From Cellvibrionaceae bacterium (GTDB lineage: Bacteria; Pseudomonadota; Gammaproteobacteria; Pseudomonadales; Cellvibrionaceae): DNA of 10,977 nt. Position 1 is the first letter of the stretch, and each line of letters begins with the position of its first letter. Below the pieces are notes generated by a model. It was given only the letters and a program-made list of their open reading frames with translations, was not told the origin of the DNA and searched no databases. Position numbers and translations under genes: made by a program. This document shows, one piece after another, positions 1 through 6,348 of the stretch. Where the stretch lies: the NCBI GenBank assembly GCA_027012915.1, contig JALUYN010000420.1, forward strand, positions 1 to 10,977. Direction: 5' to 3'.

Positions 1-632
1 CGCGCACCACGGCAACGGTAGCCGCCCCTGCGACTGCGCGCCCGCGACGCGATAAACCGCTCAAATCCGGCATGAAATTGCTGGCTATTGGCGCTTCAAC
101 CGGCGGGCCCGTGGCGCTAACGGATGTGCTGACCAAGTTACCCGCCAATTTTCCGCTGCCGATTGTATTGACGCAGCATATGCCGGAGAACTTTACCAAA
201 GCCTTTTCCGAGCGCCTTAACAGGCAGTGTAAAATTTCCGTAAAAGAGGCGGAGGATGGCGACACCCTGAAACCCGGTTTGGCCCTGTTGGCCCCGGGCG
301 GCAAGCAGATGATGGTTGATCGACGCGGCAATGTGAAAATCTTGCCGGGGGATGATCGCACCAATTACAAGCCATCGGTGGACATCACCTTCGGCTCAGC
401 GGCCAACGCCTATGGGAGCGATGTGCTGGCTATTGTGTTGACCGGCATGGGGTCTGATGGCTGTGAAGGTGCTCGTCTGTTAAAGCAGAAAGGGGCGACG
501 GTCTGGAGTCAGGACGAGGAGAGCTGTGTCATCTATGGCATGCCTATGGCTGTGGCTCGCGCTAACCTTACCGACTGCGTATTGCCGCTCAAGGATATAG
601 GCGCAAAACTGACAAAAGAGCTGGTGGGTTAA
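1..632 (+). CDS. cheB: CheB, protein-glutamate methylesterase/deamidase (5' partial)
   Basis: The reading frame (codons from base 3) is open to the window edge, so this is the C-terminal part of a longer gene; the ATG at 72 is internal. The first ~23 residues are an Ala/Pro/Arg-rich stretch that looks like the linker between an off-window receiver domain and the esterase domain. Numbering from the ATG at 72, the catalytic triad is visible: Ser9 in GASTGG, His36 in TQHMP and Asp129 in GMGSDG. The C-terminal YGMPMAVA motif is also typical. CheB removes methyl groups from (and deamidates) glutamates of chemoreceptors, acting in the cytoplasm at the receptor array to reset sensitivity. It ends 2 nt before motC, which points to co-transcription and coupled translation. 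Family assignment is secure; the receiver domain is inferred. Confidence 0.96.
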   Translation, partial: RTTATVAAPATARPRRDKPLKSGMKLLAIGASTGGPVALTDVLTKLPANFPLPIVLTQHMPENFTKAFSERLNRQCKISVKEAEDGDTLKPGLALLAPGGKQMMVDRRGNVKILPGDDRTNYKPSVDITFGSAANAYGSDVLAIVLTGMGSDGCEGARLLKQKGATVWSQDEESCVIYGMPMAVARANLTDCVLPLKDIGAKLTKELVG

Positions 633-634
633 TC

Positions 635-1375
635 ATGGATGTCTTAAGTATCATCGGCGTGATTCTTGGATTTGCTGCATTGATTGGCGGCAACTTTATG
701 GAAGGGGGCAGCTTTCAGTCTCTACTCAACGGCCCCGCTGCCGTGATTGTTGTTGGCGGTACCTTTGGTGCGGCCATGTTACAGACCCCCTGGATTCAGT
801 TGAAACGTGCTTTTGAGATCTTTCCCTGGGTATTTACGCCACCTCACAATATGTTTCAGGAGGGGTTGGCGCGGGTCGTACGCTGGGCCATGGCGGCGCG
901 TAAAGAAGGTCTTCTCGGGCTGGAGACTATCGCTGAAACCGAGAAAGATCTGTTCGCCCGCAAGGGGCTGCAATTGTTGGTCGATGGCAGTGAGCCGGAG
1001 TCCATTCGTCGAGTGATGGAAACAGAACTCATTATTCAAGAACAACGCGATCTGGACTCGGTAAAATTCTTTGAATCCATGGGTGGCTATTCTCCGACCA
1101 TAGGAATTATTGGTGCCGTTATGGGGCTGATTCACGTAATGCGCAATCTCGCCGATCCCACTGAGTTGGGACCAGGTATCGCGGTGGCGTTTGTGGCTAC
1201 CATCTACGGCGTTGCTTTTGCCAACCTGTTCCTGCTGCCTATCGCCAACAAAATTAAAATGTGCATTCATGAGCAATCGCAATTCCGCGAGCTGATCATC
1301 GAGGGTATCGTGGCAATTGCTGAAGGTGAAAACCCGCGCTCCATTGAGATGAAGCTCAACGGCTATCTGCCGTGA
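635..1375 (+). CDS. motC: Flagellar motor stator protein MotC (MotA/PomA family)
   Basis: This 246-residue inner-membrane protein has the MotA layout: two N-terminal hydrophobic segments (about 5-22 and 34-50), a long cytoplasmic region with charged residues that would contact the rotor protein FliG, and two C-terminal segments (about 150-170 and 180-205). The conserved proline lies in the GGYSPTIGIIGAV stretch at the start of the third segment. With MotD it forms a stator that converts ion flow into torque. The start lies 2 nt after the cheB stop. The symbol MotC, not MotA, is chosen because this pair sits inside the chemotaxis cluster directly after cheB, as in Pseudomonas, where MotCD is a second stator alongside MotAB. 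Whether another stator pair exists elsewhere in this genome cannot be seen. Confidence 0.93.
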   Translation: MDVLSIIGVILGFAALIGGNFMEGGSFQSLLNGPAAVIVVGGTFGAAMLQTPWIQLKRAFEIFPWVFTPPHNMFQEGLARVVRWAMAARKEGLLGLETIAETEKDLFARKGLQLLVDGSEPESIRRVMETELIIQEQRDLDSVKFFESMGGYSPTIGIIGAVMGLIHVMRNLADPTELGPGIAVAFVATIYGVAFANLFLLPIANKIKMCIHEQSQFRELIIEGIVAIAEGENPRSIEMKLNGYLP

Positions 1376-1397
1376 ATTTGCTGCAGGTTGCTGAGTT

Positions 1398-2432
1398 ATG
1401 CCCAGACGACGCCCCGTAGAAATCAATGTTCATCACGAACGCTGGCTGGTGTCCTACTCGGATTTCATCACGCTTCTGTTCGCGTTTTTCGTGGTCATGT
1501 ACTCGATTTCGCAAGTGAACGAGAGCAAGTACCGTGTGCTATCCGAGACTCTTGTGGATGCCTTTAACGATCAGAAGCCCAGCAGTGTCACGCCCATTCA
1601 GGTGGGTGATCCGAGTCGATCAGTGGATCCCAGCGCCATTCATTTAGTGACAGACGACAACAAGGATAAGGGTAAAGGGCCTGAGAAGGGAGATGGTCCC
1701 TTCGATAAGACTGCCGATTTGCCTCAGTTGTCCGATATGTTCCAGGACGAATTCTCCGATCTGATCAGCGACGATCTGGTGCAGTTGCACAGCAATGAGT
1801 TTTGGCTCGAAGTAGAGATGAGCTCCAGCATTCTGTTTGCCAGCGCCGACGCGGAGCCCAGCTTACAAGCAGAAAGTGTCTTTGCCGATGTGGCGGCTAT
1901 GCTCAAACCCTACAATAACCCGATTCAGGTGGAGGGCTTTACCGACAATGTCCCCATCAACAGTGTTCGCTATCCCAGTAACTGGGAGTTATCCGCTGCG
2001 CGTGCGGCCTCGGCGGTCAAGTTATTAGTTAAAGGCGGAGTCGATGCCAGTCGTCTAAGTGCTGTGGGTTATGGCGAACATCAGCCCGTTGCCGATAACG
2101 CCACCCCTGAGGGGAGAGCGAAAAACCGGCGGGTGGTTCTGATGATCGCCCGTGAGCGGGTTGAACGGCCCAATGTTGGTTCTGCTGAAGAGCTGGGTCG
2201 CGCGGTCAATCCGGTTGAGGTGACGGTAGAGTCTCCGTACCCCGAACCCGGTGAAGGACAAGCCCCAATCAGTGAAACTGCTGCCACGACGCTGACCGAT
2301 GCCCTGGATGATCTCAATGCTGATTCAGAGGAGCCTCAGGATCGCCTGGCCCCAATAGGCGAGATTAAACCCGTTGAGACAAAACAGGGGGGGCTGCTGT
2401 TTAGCAGTGATCCGGAGTTGCAACGCAACTGA
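1398..2432 (+). CDS. motD: Flagellar motor stator protein MotD (MotB family, OmpA-like domain)
   Basis: The protein has 344 residues. A basic N-terminus (PRRR) is followed by one transmembrane helix (about 18-38) whose YSDFITLL motif carries Asp22, the ion-binding aspartate of MotB-type stators. A low-complexity linker (about 60-110) leads to an OmpA/MotB peptidoglycan-binding domain (about 128-252), with EGFTDNVPI, NWELSAARA and the AKNRRV motif near its end. A tail of about 90 residues, rich in Glu, Pro and Asp, follows (255-344) and makes the protein longer than I would expect for MotD. An in-frame TGA at 1392 rules out a start further upstream. The Shine-Dalgarno is weak, so translation probably depends on coupling to motC, 22 nt upstream. 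Role: anchors the stator to the cell wall and provides the ion channel with MotC. Confidence 0.92.
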   Translation: MPRRRPVEINVHHERWLVSYSDFITLLFAFFVVMYSISQVNESKYRVLSETLVDAFNDQKPSSVTPIQVGDPSRSVDPSAIHLVTDDNKDKGKGPEKGDGPFDKTADLPQLSDMFQDEFSDLISDDLVQLHSNEFWLEVEMSSSILFASADAEPSLQAESVFADVAAMLKPYNNPIQVEGFTDNVPINSVRYPSNWELSAARAASAVKLLVKGGVDASRLSAVGYGEHQPVADNATPEGRAKNRRVVLMIARERVERPNVGSAEELGRAVNPVEVTVESPYPEPGEGQAPISETAATTLTDALDDLNADSEEPQDRLAPIGEIKPVETKQGGLLFSSDPELQRN

Positions 2433-2526
2433 CGTTCTTCAGAGCTTCGGTTCAAATCCAACGTTATCGGATGTGTGCCCTCATGAGATCACTTTGAATT
2501 GCAGGGGTATATCGGCAGGCGATTGC

Positions 2527-2553
2527 TAAATCTATTGATCTGGATTCCGATAG
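2527..2553 (+). promoter_or_regulatory. Candidate FliA (sigma-28) promoter upstream of parC/parP
   Basis: TAAA at 2527-2530 is followed, after exactly the 15 bases expected in the enterobacterial FliA consensus (TAAAGTTT-N11-GCCGATAA), by TCCGATAG at 2546-2553, which matches six of eight -10 positions. It sits in the 231-bp gap between motD and parC, about 110 bp before the parC start. FliA drives late flagellar and chemotaxis genes, so the context fits. The remaining part of this gap shows no gene and no clear terminator. Confidence 0.5.
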
Positions 2554-2651
2554 GTACGAATATTGCTCTCCCAGTAGAAATGTTCCCAATTTTTGTCGGT
2601 GCGACGATTTTTTGACAGGGGCAGCTTAGGTGTTGTCTGTTACAAGAGTTT

Positions 2652-2656
2652 AGGAG
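2652..2656 (+). promoter_or_regulatory. Ribosome binding site fixing a TTG start for parC
   Basis: AGGAG lies 7 nt before the TTG at 2664. An in-frame TAG at 2658-2660 excludes any earlier start, and the nucleotide-binding loop begins only nine codons after the TTG, so no later start could give a working ATPase. The TTG start is therefore well supported. Confidence 0.75.
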
Positions 2657-2663
2657 TTAGCGG

Positions 2664-3461
2664 TTGCAGGTCTGGACAGTTGCAAATCAGAAGGGTGGGG
2701 TTGGTAAAACTACCACCACTGTAACCTTGGGCGGTCTTTGCGCCGAACAGGGGGATCGCGTGTTGCTGTTGGATCTTGACCCACACGGATCATTGAGCAG
2801 CTACTTCAAGTTGGACCCCGACACCGTAGCTCGCTCCACTTTTACCCTGTTTCAAGAGCGCAAATCTCTGAGCGCTGAGCTCCTCGACGAGTGCATTGTT
2901 GAAACCGCGTTTACCAATATCTCGCTGATTCCCGCTTCGACGGCGCTGGCGACCCTGGAGCGCCAGGCTATTGGTCAGGATGGTATGGGGCTGGTGATCG
3001 GCAGGGCCTTGGCGTTGTTGCGTGATCGTTACGACACGGTTGTAATTGATTGCCCGCCACTACTGGGAGTGCTCATGATCAATGCACTGGCCGCCTGTGA
3101 GCAGTTGTTGATCCCGGTGCAAACAGAGTACCTGTCATTGAAGGGGCTGGAGCGCATGGTGCATACCCTGGATATGATGAGTCGCTCTCGAAAACGCCCG
3201 CTTGAATATACGATTGTGCCCACGATGTTTGATCGTCGCACGCAGGCTTCCGTGAGCAGCTTGCGGATGATCCGCAATAATTACAGTGACAGGGTCTGGC
3301 CGGGCAAGATACCTGTGGATACCAAGCTGCGTGATGCCAGCAAGGCAGGGGTTCCCCCTCATATTTTTGATGCCTCTGGACGTGCGGTGGAGGCCTATCG
3401 CTCACTGTTGAAGTGGCAATATAACAACACTCAGGACAAGGCATTGAGAGTGTCCCTATGA
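2664..3461 (+). CDS. parC: ParA-family ATPase of the chemotaxis cluster (ParC class; not topoisomerase IV)
   Basis: This 265-residue ParA/MinD-type ATPase starts at TTG. The deviant Walker A motif KGGVGKTT is at residues 10-17 (signature Lys10, P-loop Lys15), Walker A' is LDLDPHGS around Asp39, and Walker B is VVIDCPP at 126-132. It lacks a ParB partner and any N-terminal DNA-binding domain; instead the next gene overlaps it by ATGA and encodes a CheW-domain protein. In Vibrio the equivalent pair, ParC and ParP, places chemoreceptor arrays at the flagellated cell pole, and Pseudomonas has the same gene order. Positioning arrays here is inferred from that order. A FliA-type promoter lies upstream. 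Many databases would name it only 'ParA family protein', and the symbol must not be confused with topoisomerase IV ParC. Confidence 0.85.
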   Translation: MQVWTVANQKGGVGKTTTTVTLGGLCAEQGDRVLLLDLDPHGSLSSYFKLDPDTVARSTFTLFQERKSLSAELLDECIVETAFTNISLIPASTALATLERQAIGQDGMGLVIGRALALLRDRYDTVVIDCPPLLGVLMINALAACEQLLIPVQTEYLSLKGLERMVHTLDMMSRSRKRPLEYTIVPTMFDRRTQASVSSLRMIRNNYSDRVWPGKIPVDTKLRDASKAGVPPHIFDASGRAVEAYRSLLKWQYNNTQDKALRVSL

Positions 3462-4351
3462 GTACAGATTCTCCCCAGGATAGCCTGCAACACTACTTTG
3501 ACGATCTGCTGCTGGACGATGATGGCAGCGGCTTGCAAGCGCAGGTCAAAGAAGTACCGGCTAAAGAAGAGCCTCAGGTAGCGTTGGATTATCAGGAACG
3601 CTTGCGTGACAAAGAGCTCCTGGCTCGCAAGAAGCTCGCCAAATTACTGTCGACTGCTCCGCAAACTGCTGAAGTTGAGGTGAGCGTTGAAGCTTCTGTC
3701 GAAGTTGCCCAGGAGACGGATACCGCTTCAGATATTGACGTCGACGGGAAAGTTGCGGTTGAGGTTGCAGAAGAGGTCCAAGTTGAAGACAAGTCTGATG
3801 TTGTTCCGGTAGAGCTTGTCACTGAGGAGCTTGATCAGCAGGCGACAGAAGATATGCTGTCTTCGTTGACTTGGCTTGATAACGGTCGCCCGCGTTGGGG
3901 GCAGGAGCGCTTTGATGTGCTGCTCTTCTCGGTGTCCGGATTAACACTTGCGGTGCCTTTGATCGCGCTGGGTCAGATCCAGCCTCTCACTGACGAGCTT
4001 ACTCCGCTGTTTGGGCAGGCTGATTGGTTTATGGGGCTTCAGCCCACGCCAATGGGAAAGATACGTACCGTCAATACTGCCAAGTTCGTTATGCCTGAGC
4101 GCTATGATGAAGCGTTTCTGGAAACCGCCAAATACGTTATTTCCATCGATGGATTGCCCTGGGGGCTAGCTGTCGATGCGGTTAATCAACCTATTACCCT
4201 GGAGCCAGAAGACGTCAAATGGCGCGGGGAGCGCAGTAAGCGCGCCTGGCTTGCGGGAACCGTAAAACAGCATATGTGTGCCCTAATAGATATTCCAATG
4301 ATGGGTCAGTTGCTGGAAAATGAAGATCACAACAGAAAAGATTTAACTTAG
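3458..4351 (+). CDS. parP: CheW-domain protein, ParP-like array localisation protein
   Basis: The 297-residue protein has three parts. A short N-terminal segment (about 8-20, with HYFDDLLLDDD) and a charged helix (about 42-66) come first. A very acidic, Val/Glu-rich low-complexity spacer follows (about 70-135). The C-terminal CheW-like domain (about 150-287) begins at FDVLLFSVSGLTLAVPL. The gene overlaps the ParA-type ATPase gene by four bases (ATGA), a tight stoichiometric link. In Vibrio, ParP binds ParC through its N-terminal part and joins the signalling array through its CheW-like C-terminal domain; the same job is inferred here. The CheW domain differs strongly from the true CheW encoded next, so this is not a simple duplicate. 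The final codons (Asn-His-Asn-Arg-Lys-Asp-Leu-Thr) overlap a possible promoter for cheW. Confidence 0.82.
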   Translation: MSTDSPQDSLQHYFDDLLLDDDGSGLQAQVKEVPAKEEPQVALDYQERLRDKELLARKKLAKLLSTAPQTAEVEVSVEASVEVAQETDTASDIDVDGKVAVEVAEEVQVEDKSDVVPVELVTEELDQQATEDMLSSLTWLDNGRPRWGQERFDVLLFSVSGLTLAVPLIALGQIQPLTDELTPLFGQADWFMGLQPTPMGKIRTVNTAKFVMPERYDEAFLETAKYVISIDGLPWGLAVDAVNQPITLEPEDVKWRGERSKRAWLAGTVKQHMCALIDIPMMGQLLENEDHNRKDLT

Positions 4352-4369
4352 ACAGAAATCAGTCGATAC
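4343..4369 (+). promoter_or_regulatory. Possible FliA (sigma-28) promoter for cheW
   Basis: TTAA at 4343-4346 and GTCGATAC at 4362-4369 have exactly the FliA spacing; the -10 part matches six of eight consensus bases and the -35 core three of four. It overlaps the parP stop codon and lies about 85 bp before the cheW start. It is weaker than the site at 2527 and competes with the overlapping alternatives just downstream. Confidence 0.3.
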
Positions 4370-4371
4370 AC

Positions 4372-4387
4372 TGGCATAGAAGCTGCT
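4372..4387 (+). promoter_or_regulatory. Possible sigma-54 (RpoN) -24/-12 element upstream of cheW
   Basis: TGGCAT-N5-CTGCT at 4372-4387 keeps the invariant GG (4373-4374) and GC (4385-4386) separated by exactly 10 bases, as sigma-54 promoters require. The same stretch can also be read as a sigma-70 promoter: CTGGCA at 4371-4376, 17 bases, then TATAGT at 4394-4399. The sequence alone cannot tell which, if any, is used. Confidence 0.25.
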
Positions 4388-4453
4388 ATTAACTATAGTA
4401 GTGGAGTAGGTTATGTTAGTTTTTTGACGCTCGATTATTGAGGAATTTGGGTT

Positions 4454-4939
4454 ATGACAACCAGCTCTACAAAAAGCAAAGCAAGTGACGATCCGGTATT
4501 GCAGTGGGTGACTTTCAAGCTGGCCGGTGAGACCTATGGCATTAACGTGATGCAGGTACAGGAAGTATTGCGATACTCCGAAATCGCTCCTGTTCCCGGC
4601 GCCCCGGCCTATGTTCTCGGTATCATCAACTTGCGCGGCAACGTAGTGACCGTGATTGATACGCGCCATCGCTTTGGTCTGGAGTCCGGCGAGATTACCG
4701 ATAACACGCGTATCGTTATTATCGAAGCCGACAACCACGTGGTTGGAATCCTGGTGGATAGCGTTGCTGAAGTGGTGTACTTGCGTCAATCGGAGATTGA
4801 AACCGCACCCAATGTGGGTAATGACGAAAGTGCCAAATTTATTCAAGGCGTTTGTCACAAAAACAATGAGCTTCTTATTCTCATTGAGTTGGACAAGCTG
4901 TTAACCGACGAAGAGTGGGCCGAACTGGAGCACGTGTAA
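4454..4939 (+). CDS. cheW: Chemotaxis coupling protein CheW
   Basis: The 161-residue cytoplasmic protein is almost entirely one CheW domain (about 15-155). It has the characteristic start (LQWVTFKLAGETYGINVMQV), the VPGAPAYVLGIINLRG segment with the conserved Asn-Leu-Arg-Gly at 59-62, and a C-terminal GVCHKNNELLILIELDKLL strand-helix unit. CheW links chemoreceptors to the kinase CheA. GAGGA at 4440-4444 is a good ribosome binding site 9 nt before the ATG. A 102-bp gap with possible promoters separates it from parP, so it may be transcribed on its own as well as with the cluster. In related genomes this gene also follows the ParC/ParP pair. Confidence 0.96.
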   Translation: MTTSSTKSKASDDPVLQWVTFKLAGETYGINVMQVQEVLRYSEIAPVPGAPAYVLGIINLRGNVVTVIDTRHRFGLESGEITDNTRIVIIEADNHVVGILVDSVAEVVYLRQSEIETAPNVGNDESAKFIQGVCHKNNELLILIELDKLLTDEEWAELEHV

Positions 4940-4980
4940 CTCTGGGCTAACAATCCCTGAGTATCCGCCCTGGCGAAGTC

Positions 4981-4998
4981 CCTCTCGGCAATGAGAGG
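4981..4998 (+). promoter_or_regulatory. Hairpin covering the ribosome binding site of the DUF2802 gene
   Basis: CCTCTC (4981-4986) pairs perfectly with GAGAGG (4993-4998) around a 6-nt loop. The right arm contains the Shine-Dalgarno (GAGG, 8 nt before the ATG at 5007), so the folded RNA would hide it. There is no U-run after it, so it is not a standard terminator. Confidence 0.45.
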
Positions 4999-5006
4999 AA
5001 AAGCGT

Positions 5007-5477
5007 ATGTCGAGCGCTGATTGGATGAACTTCGCCCTGGTAGGCAGTATTGCCATCAGTTGGATGGCCCTGGCCTTAGGAGTAATTTGCTACGGGCGAT
5101 TGCGTAAGCAATCGCTACTAACGCAAAAACTCTATACCCGTCTAGATCATAATCTTCAAATGACCAGTAACGGCTCCATTGGCATGGGGCGTCGCTTGGT
5201 CGCTCTTGAAAAACAGCTTCAGCAAGCGGAGCTTCAGGAAGCTGCAAATAAGACTTCCCAGAACAACTCTCAATCTGCCCCTCTCGAGAACGGGTCGAAC
5301 GCCGTGCCTCAGTCTGTTGCGCTGGTGGAGGGGTTGGCGCCGGATTTGGCCGACGCTGCCAGATTGCTCAATGCCGGAATTGGCACCGAGGAAGTGGCTC
5401 GGCGCTGCGGTATCTCCCGTGCTGAGGTTTCGTTGATGCAATTGATGCACTGCCAAGTCAAAAACGCTGCTGCCTGA
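5007..5477 (+). CDS. DUF2802-type membrane protein of the chemotaxis cluster
   Basis: The 156-residue protein has one N-terminal transmembrane helix (about 8-29, from FALVGSIAISWMALALGVICYG) followed by basic residues, so the remainder is predicted to be cytoplasmic. A heptad-like segment (about 62-82, LVALEKQLQQAELQEAA) suggests a short coiled coil. A polar linker leads to a C-terminal helix-turn-helix-like unit (about 112-148: DAARLLNAGIGTEEVARRCGIS and on). This matches DUF2802 proteins that follow cheW in Pseudomonas and Vibrio clusters; their function is not known to me. The position right after parC-parP-cheW suggests a role with the polar array, but that is inference. The C-terminal unit resembles DNA-binding folds, yet a membrane-tethered protein-interaction module is equally possible. 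Confidence 0.82.
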   Translation: MSSADWMNFALVGSIAISWMALALGVICYGRLRKQSLLTQKLYTRLDHNLQMTSNGSIGMGRRLVALEKQLQQAELQEAANKTSQNNSQSAPLENGSNAVPQSVALVEGLAPDLADAARLLNAGIGTEEVARRCGISRAEVSLMQLMHCQVKNAAA

Positions 5478-5495
5478 TCGCAGAGGAATACGGTT

Positions 5496-6086
5496 ATGTT
5501 GCTGCGCCTGTTTCTTATGGCCACCCTGGTTGCTTTGGGTGGCTGTACCATTGTCGATATACGAGATTCCGTTACCTACGAGCACGACAACAAGCGTGTC
5601 CCAGAAGAAGTGATTAGCAAGATTGTGCCCGGGCGTACTACTCGTAAATGGGTGGAAGAGTACGTCGGTAAGCCCGATCGAATCACTAAACACCAAAATG
5701 GCTCAGAGATATTCACTTATCGCTTCTCGGAAAACAAAAAGAACCGGGTACGTATCTTCGTGTTATTTAAGTACGAGAATACCGGGTTTCGAGAGAAGCA
5801 TGTCTACATTCAATTTGTGGATGGTAAGGTTTACAAACTATGGCGCGACTACACGCTGCCACTCATCGCGGAAGATATGTATGACGTAAAGGTGGTAAAA
5901 ACCGCCGAAGATGATGTGTATTTAACGCCATCTGGCACACCCAGTAAGAAAAAGCTGTTTCGCCGAAAAGCGAGCGATGTGCAAGAGAAAAATAAGTTAC
6001 CGCAATATACTGTGGGAGGTGAAGATGAAGACTCAAAAGAGTCCGGAAAAAAATCGCCGTCCAAGCAGTGGTGGTGGCCTTTTTAA
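5496..6086 (+). CDS. BamE/SmpA-like outer-membrane lipoprotein of unknown role
   Basis: The 196-residue protein starts with a lipoprotein signal peptide: a hydrophobic run ending in the lipobox LGGC, with Cys17 as the lipidated residue. Residue +2 is Thr rather than Asp, which favours the outer membrane. The segment at about 38-118, starting IVPGRTTRKWVEEYVGKPD, resembles the 'G-x-T..V...LG.P' core of BamE/SmpA-like domains and is followed by beta-rich sequence ending in DGKVYKLWRDY. The tail (about 135-196) is charged, Lys/Ser/Glu-rich, and ends in WWWPF. It is far longer than classical BamE and sits in a chemotaxis operon, so it is probably a paralogue, not the BAM subunit itself. AGAGGA at 5482-5487 is a good ribosome binding site. 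It is 18 nt after the DUF2802 stop and closes the + strand series. Confidence 0.7.
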   Translation: MLLRLFLMATLVALGGCTIVDIRDSVTYEHDNKRVPEEVISKIVPGRTTRKWVEEYVGKPDRITKHQNGSEIFTYRFSENKKNRVRIFVLFKYENTGFREKHVYIQFVDGKVYKLWRDYTLPLIAEDMYDVKVVKTAEDDVYLTPSGTPSKKKLFRRKASDVQEKNKLPQYTVGGEDEDSKESGKKSPSKQWWWPF

Positions 6087-6348
6087 CGCGCTGTTGATAT
6101 TGCTTCGTCAGTGACTAGTTATCCCTTCGTGCTCCTCATGGCCCCTTTCTTGGCTCGTCATTTCCCCCGCTCGTAAAAAAGGGGGTGTTGATCGGTTCTC
6201 ATCCACCGAATTCCCGCATTTTCGGGAATGACGAGAGACACAAGAGTGGCGAGCCATACAGGAGTGACCGTTGGCATAGCCGTGGCCGTCGCCGTTTGGC
6301 GCAACCAACTGGCCTGCCAAATATCCGACTGAGAAGAGTGCCGGTTGT
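6087..6348. other. Convergent intergenic junction without a gene
   Basis: This 262-bp gap separates the 3' end of the lipoprotein gene from the 3' end of yciK. Apart from the palindromic repeat at 6154-6235 it holds a GC-rich stretch with small internal repeats (about 6276-6300) and a loose stem, TTTGGC (6295-6300) with GCCAAA (6316-6321). A minus-strand frame running through it is translated palindrome, not a credible gene. Confidence 0.6.
6154..6235. repeat. Palindromic intergenic repeat with ATTCCC-N8-GGGAAT core
   Basis: A segment of about 82 bp is bounded by the 9-bp inverted repeats CTCGTCATT (6154-6162) and AATGACGAG (6227-6235). Inside lie two hairpins: CCCCC (6164-6168) with GGGGG (6181-6185), and ATTCCCG (6210-6216) with CGGGAAT (6223-6229) around a 6-nt loop. 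The second has the form ATTCCC-N8-GGGAAT, the shape of the short dRS3-type repeats of Neisseria, and similar palindromes occur in gammaproteobacterial intergenic DNA. It lies between two convergent gene sets and could stop transcription from both sides, although no good U-run follows the stronger stem. No second copy exists in this window. Confidence 0.55.

Noticed and set aside
779..1426. Long minus-strand open frame (215 codons) opposite motC
   Set aside because: It lies entirely against motC and the motD start, has no recognisable motif, and its composition is what the antisense of a GC-rich gene gives.
2514..2526. GG...GC pair resembling a sigma-54 promoter upstream of parC
   Set aside because: Only 9 bases separate GG and GC, whereas sigma-54 promoters require 10.
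2612..2617. Perfect TTGACA hexamer upstream of parC
   Set aside because: No acceptable -10 follows at 15-19 bases; the FliA-type site upstream is the better candidate.
4424..4429. TTGACG as a -35 for cheW
   Set aside because: The position 17 bases downstream is TGGGTT, directly before the start codon, so it cannot be a usable promoter for cheW.
4343..4858. Minus-strand open frame (171 codons) opposite cheW
   Set aside because: cheW is unmistakable on the other strand; the antisense frame shows no domain and covers the promoter region of cheW.
5142..5696. Minus-strand open frame (184 codons) opposite the DUF2802 and lipoprotein genes
   Set aside because: It spans two well-supported genes with their own ribosome binding sites and carries no motif.
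6164..6185. CCCCC/GGGGG stem with an A6/T6 run as a classical terminator
   Set aside because: The T6 run lies in the loop on the minus strand instead of after the stem, so it does not have terminator geometry.
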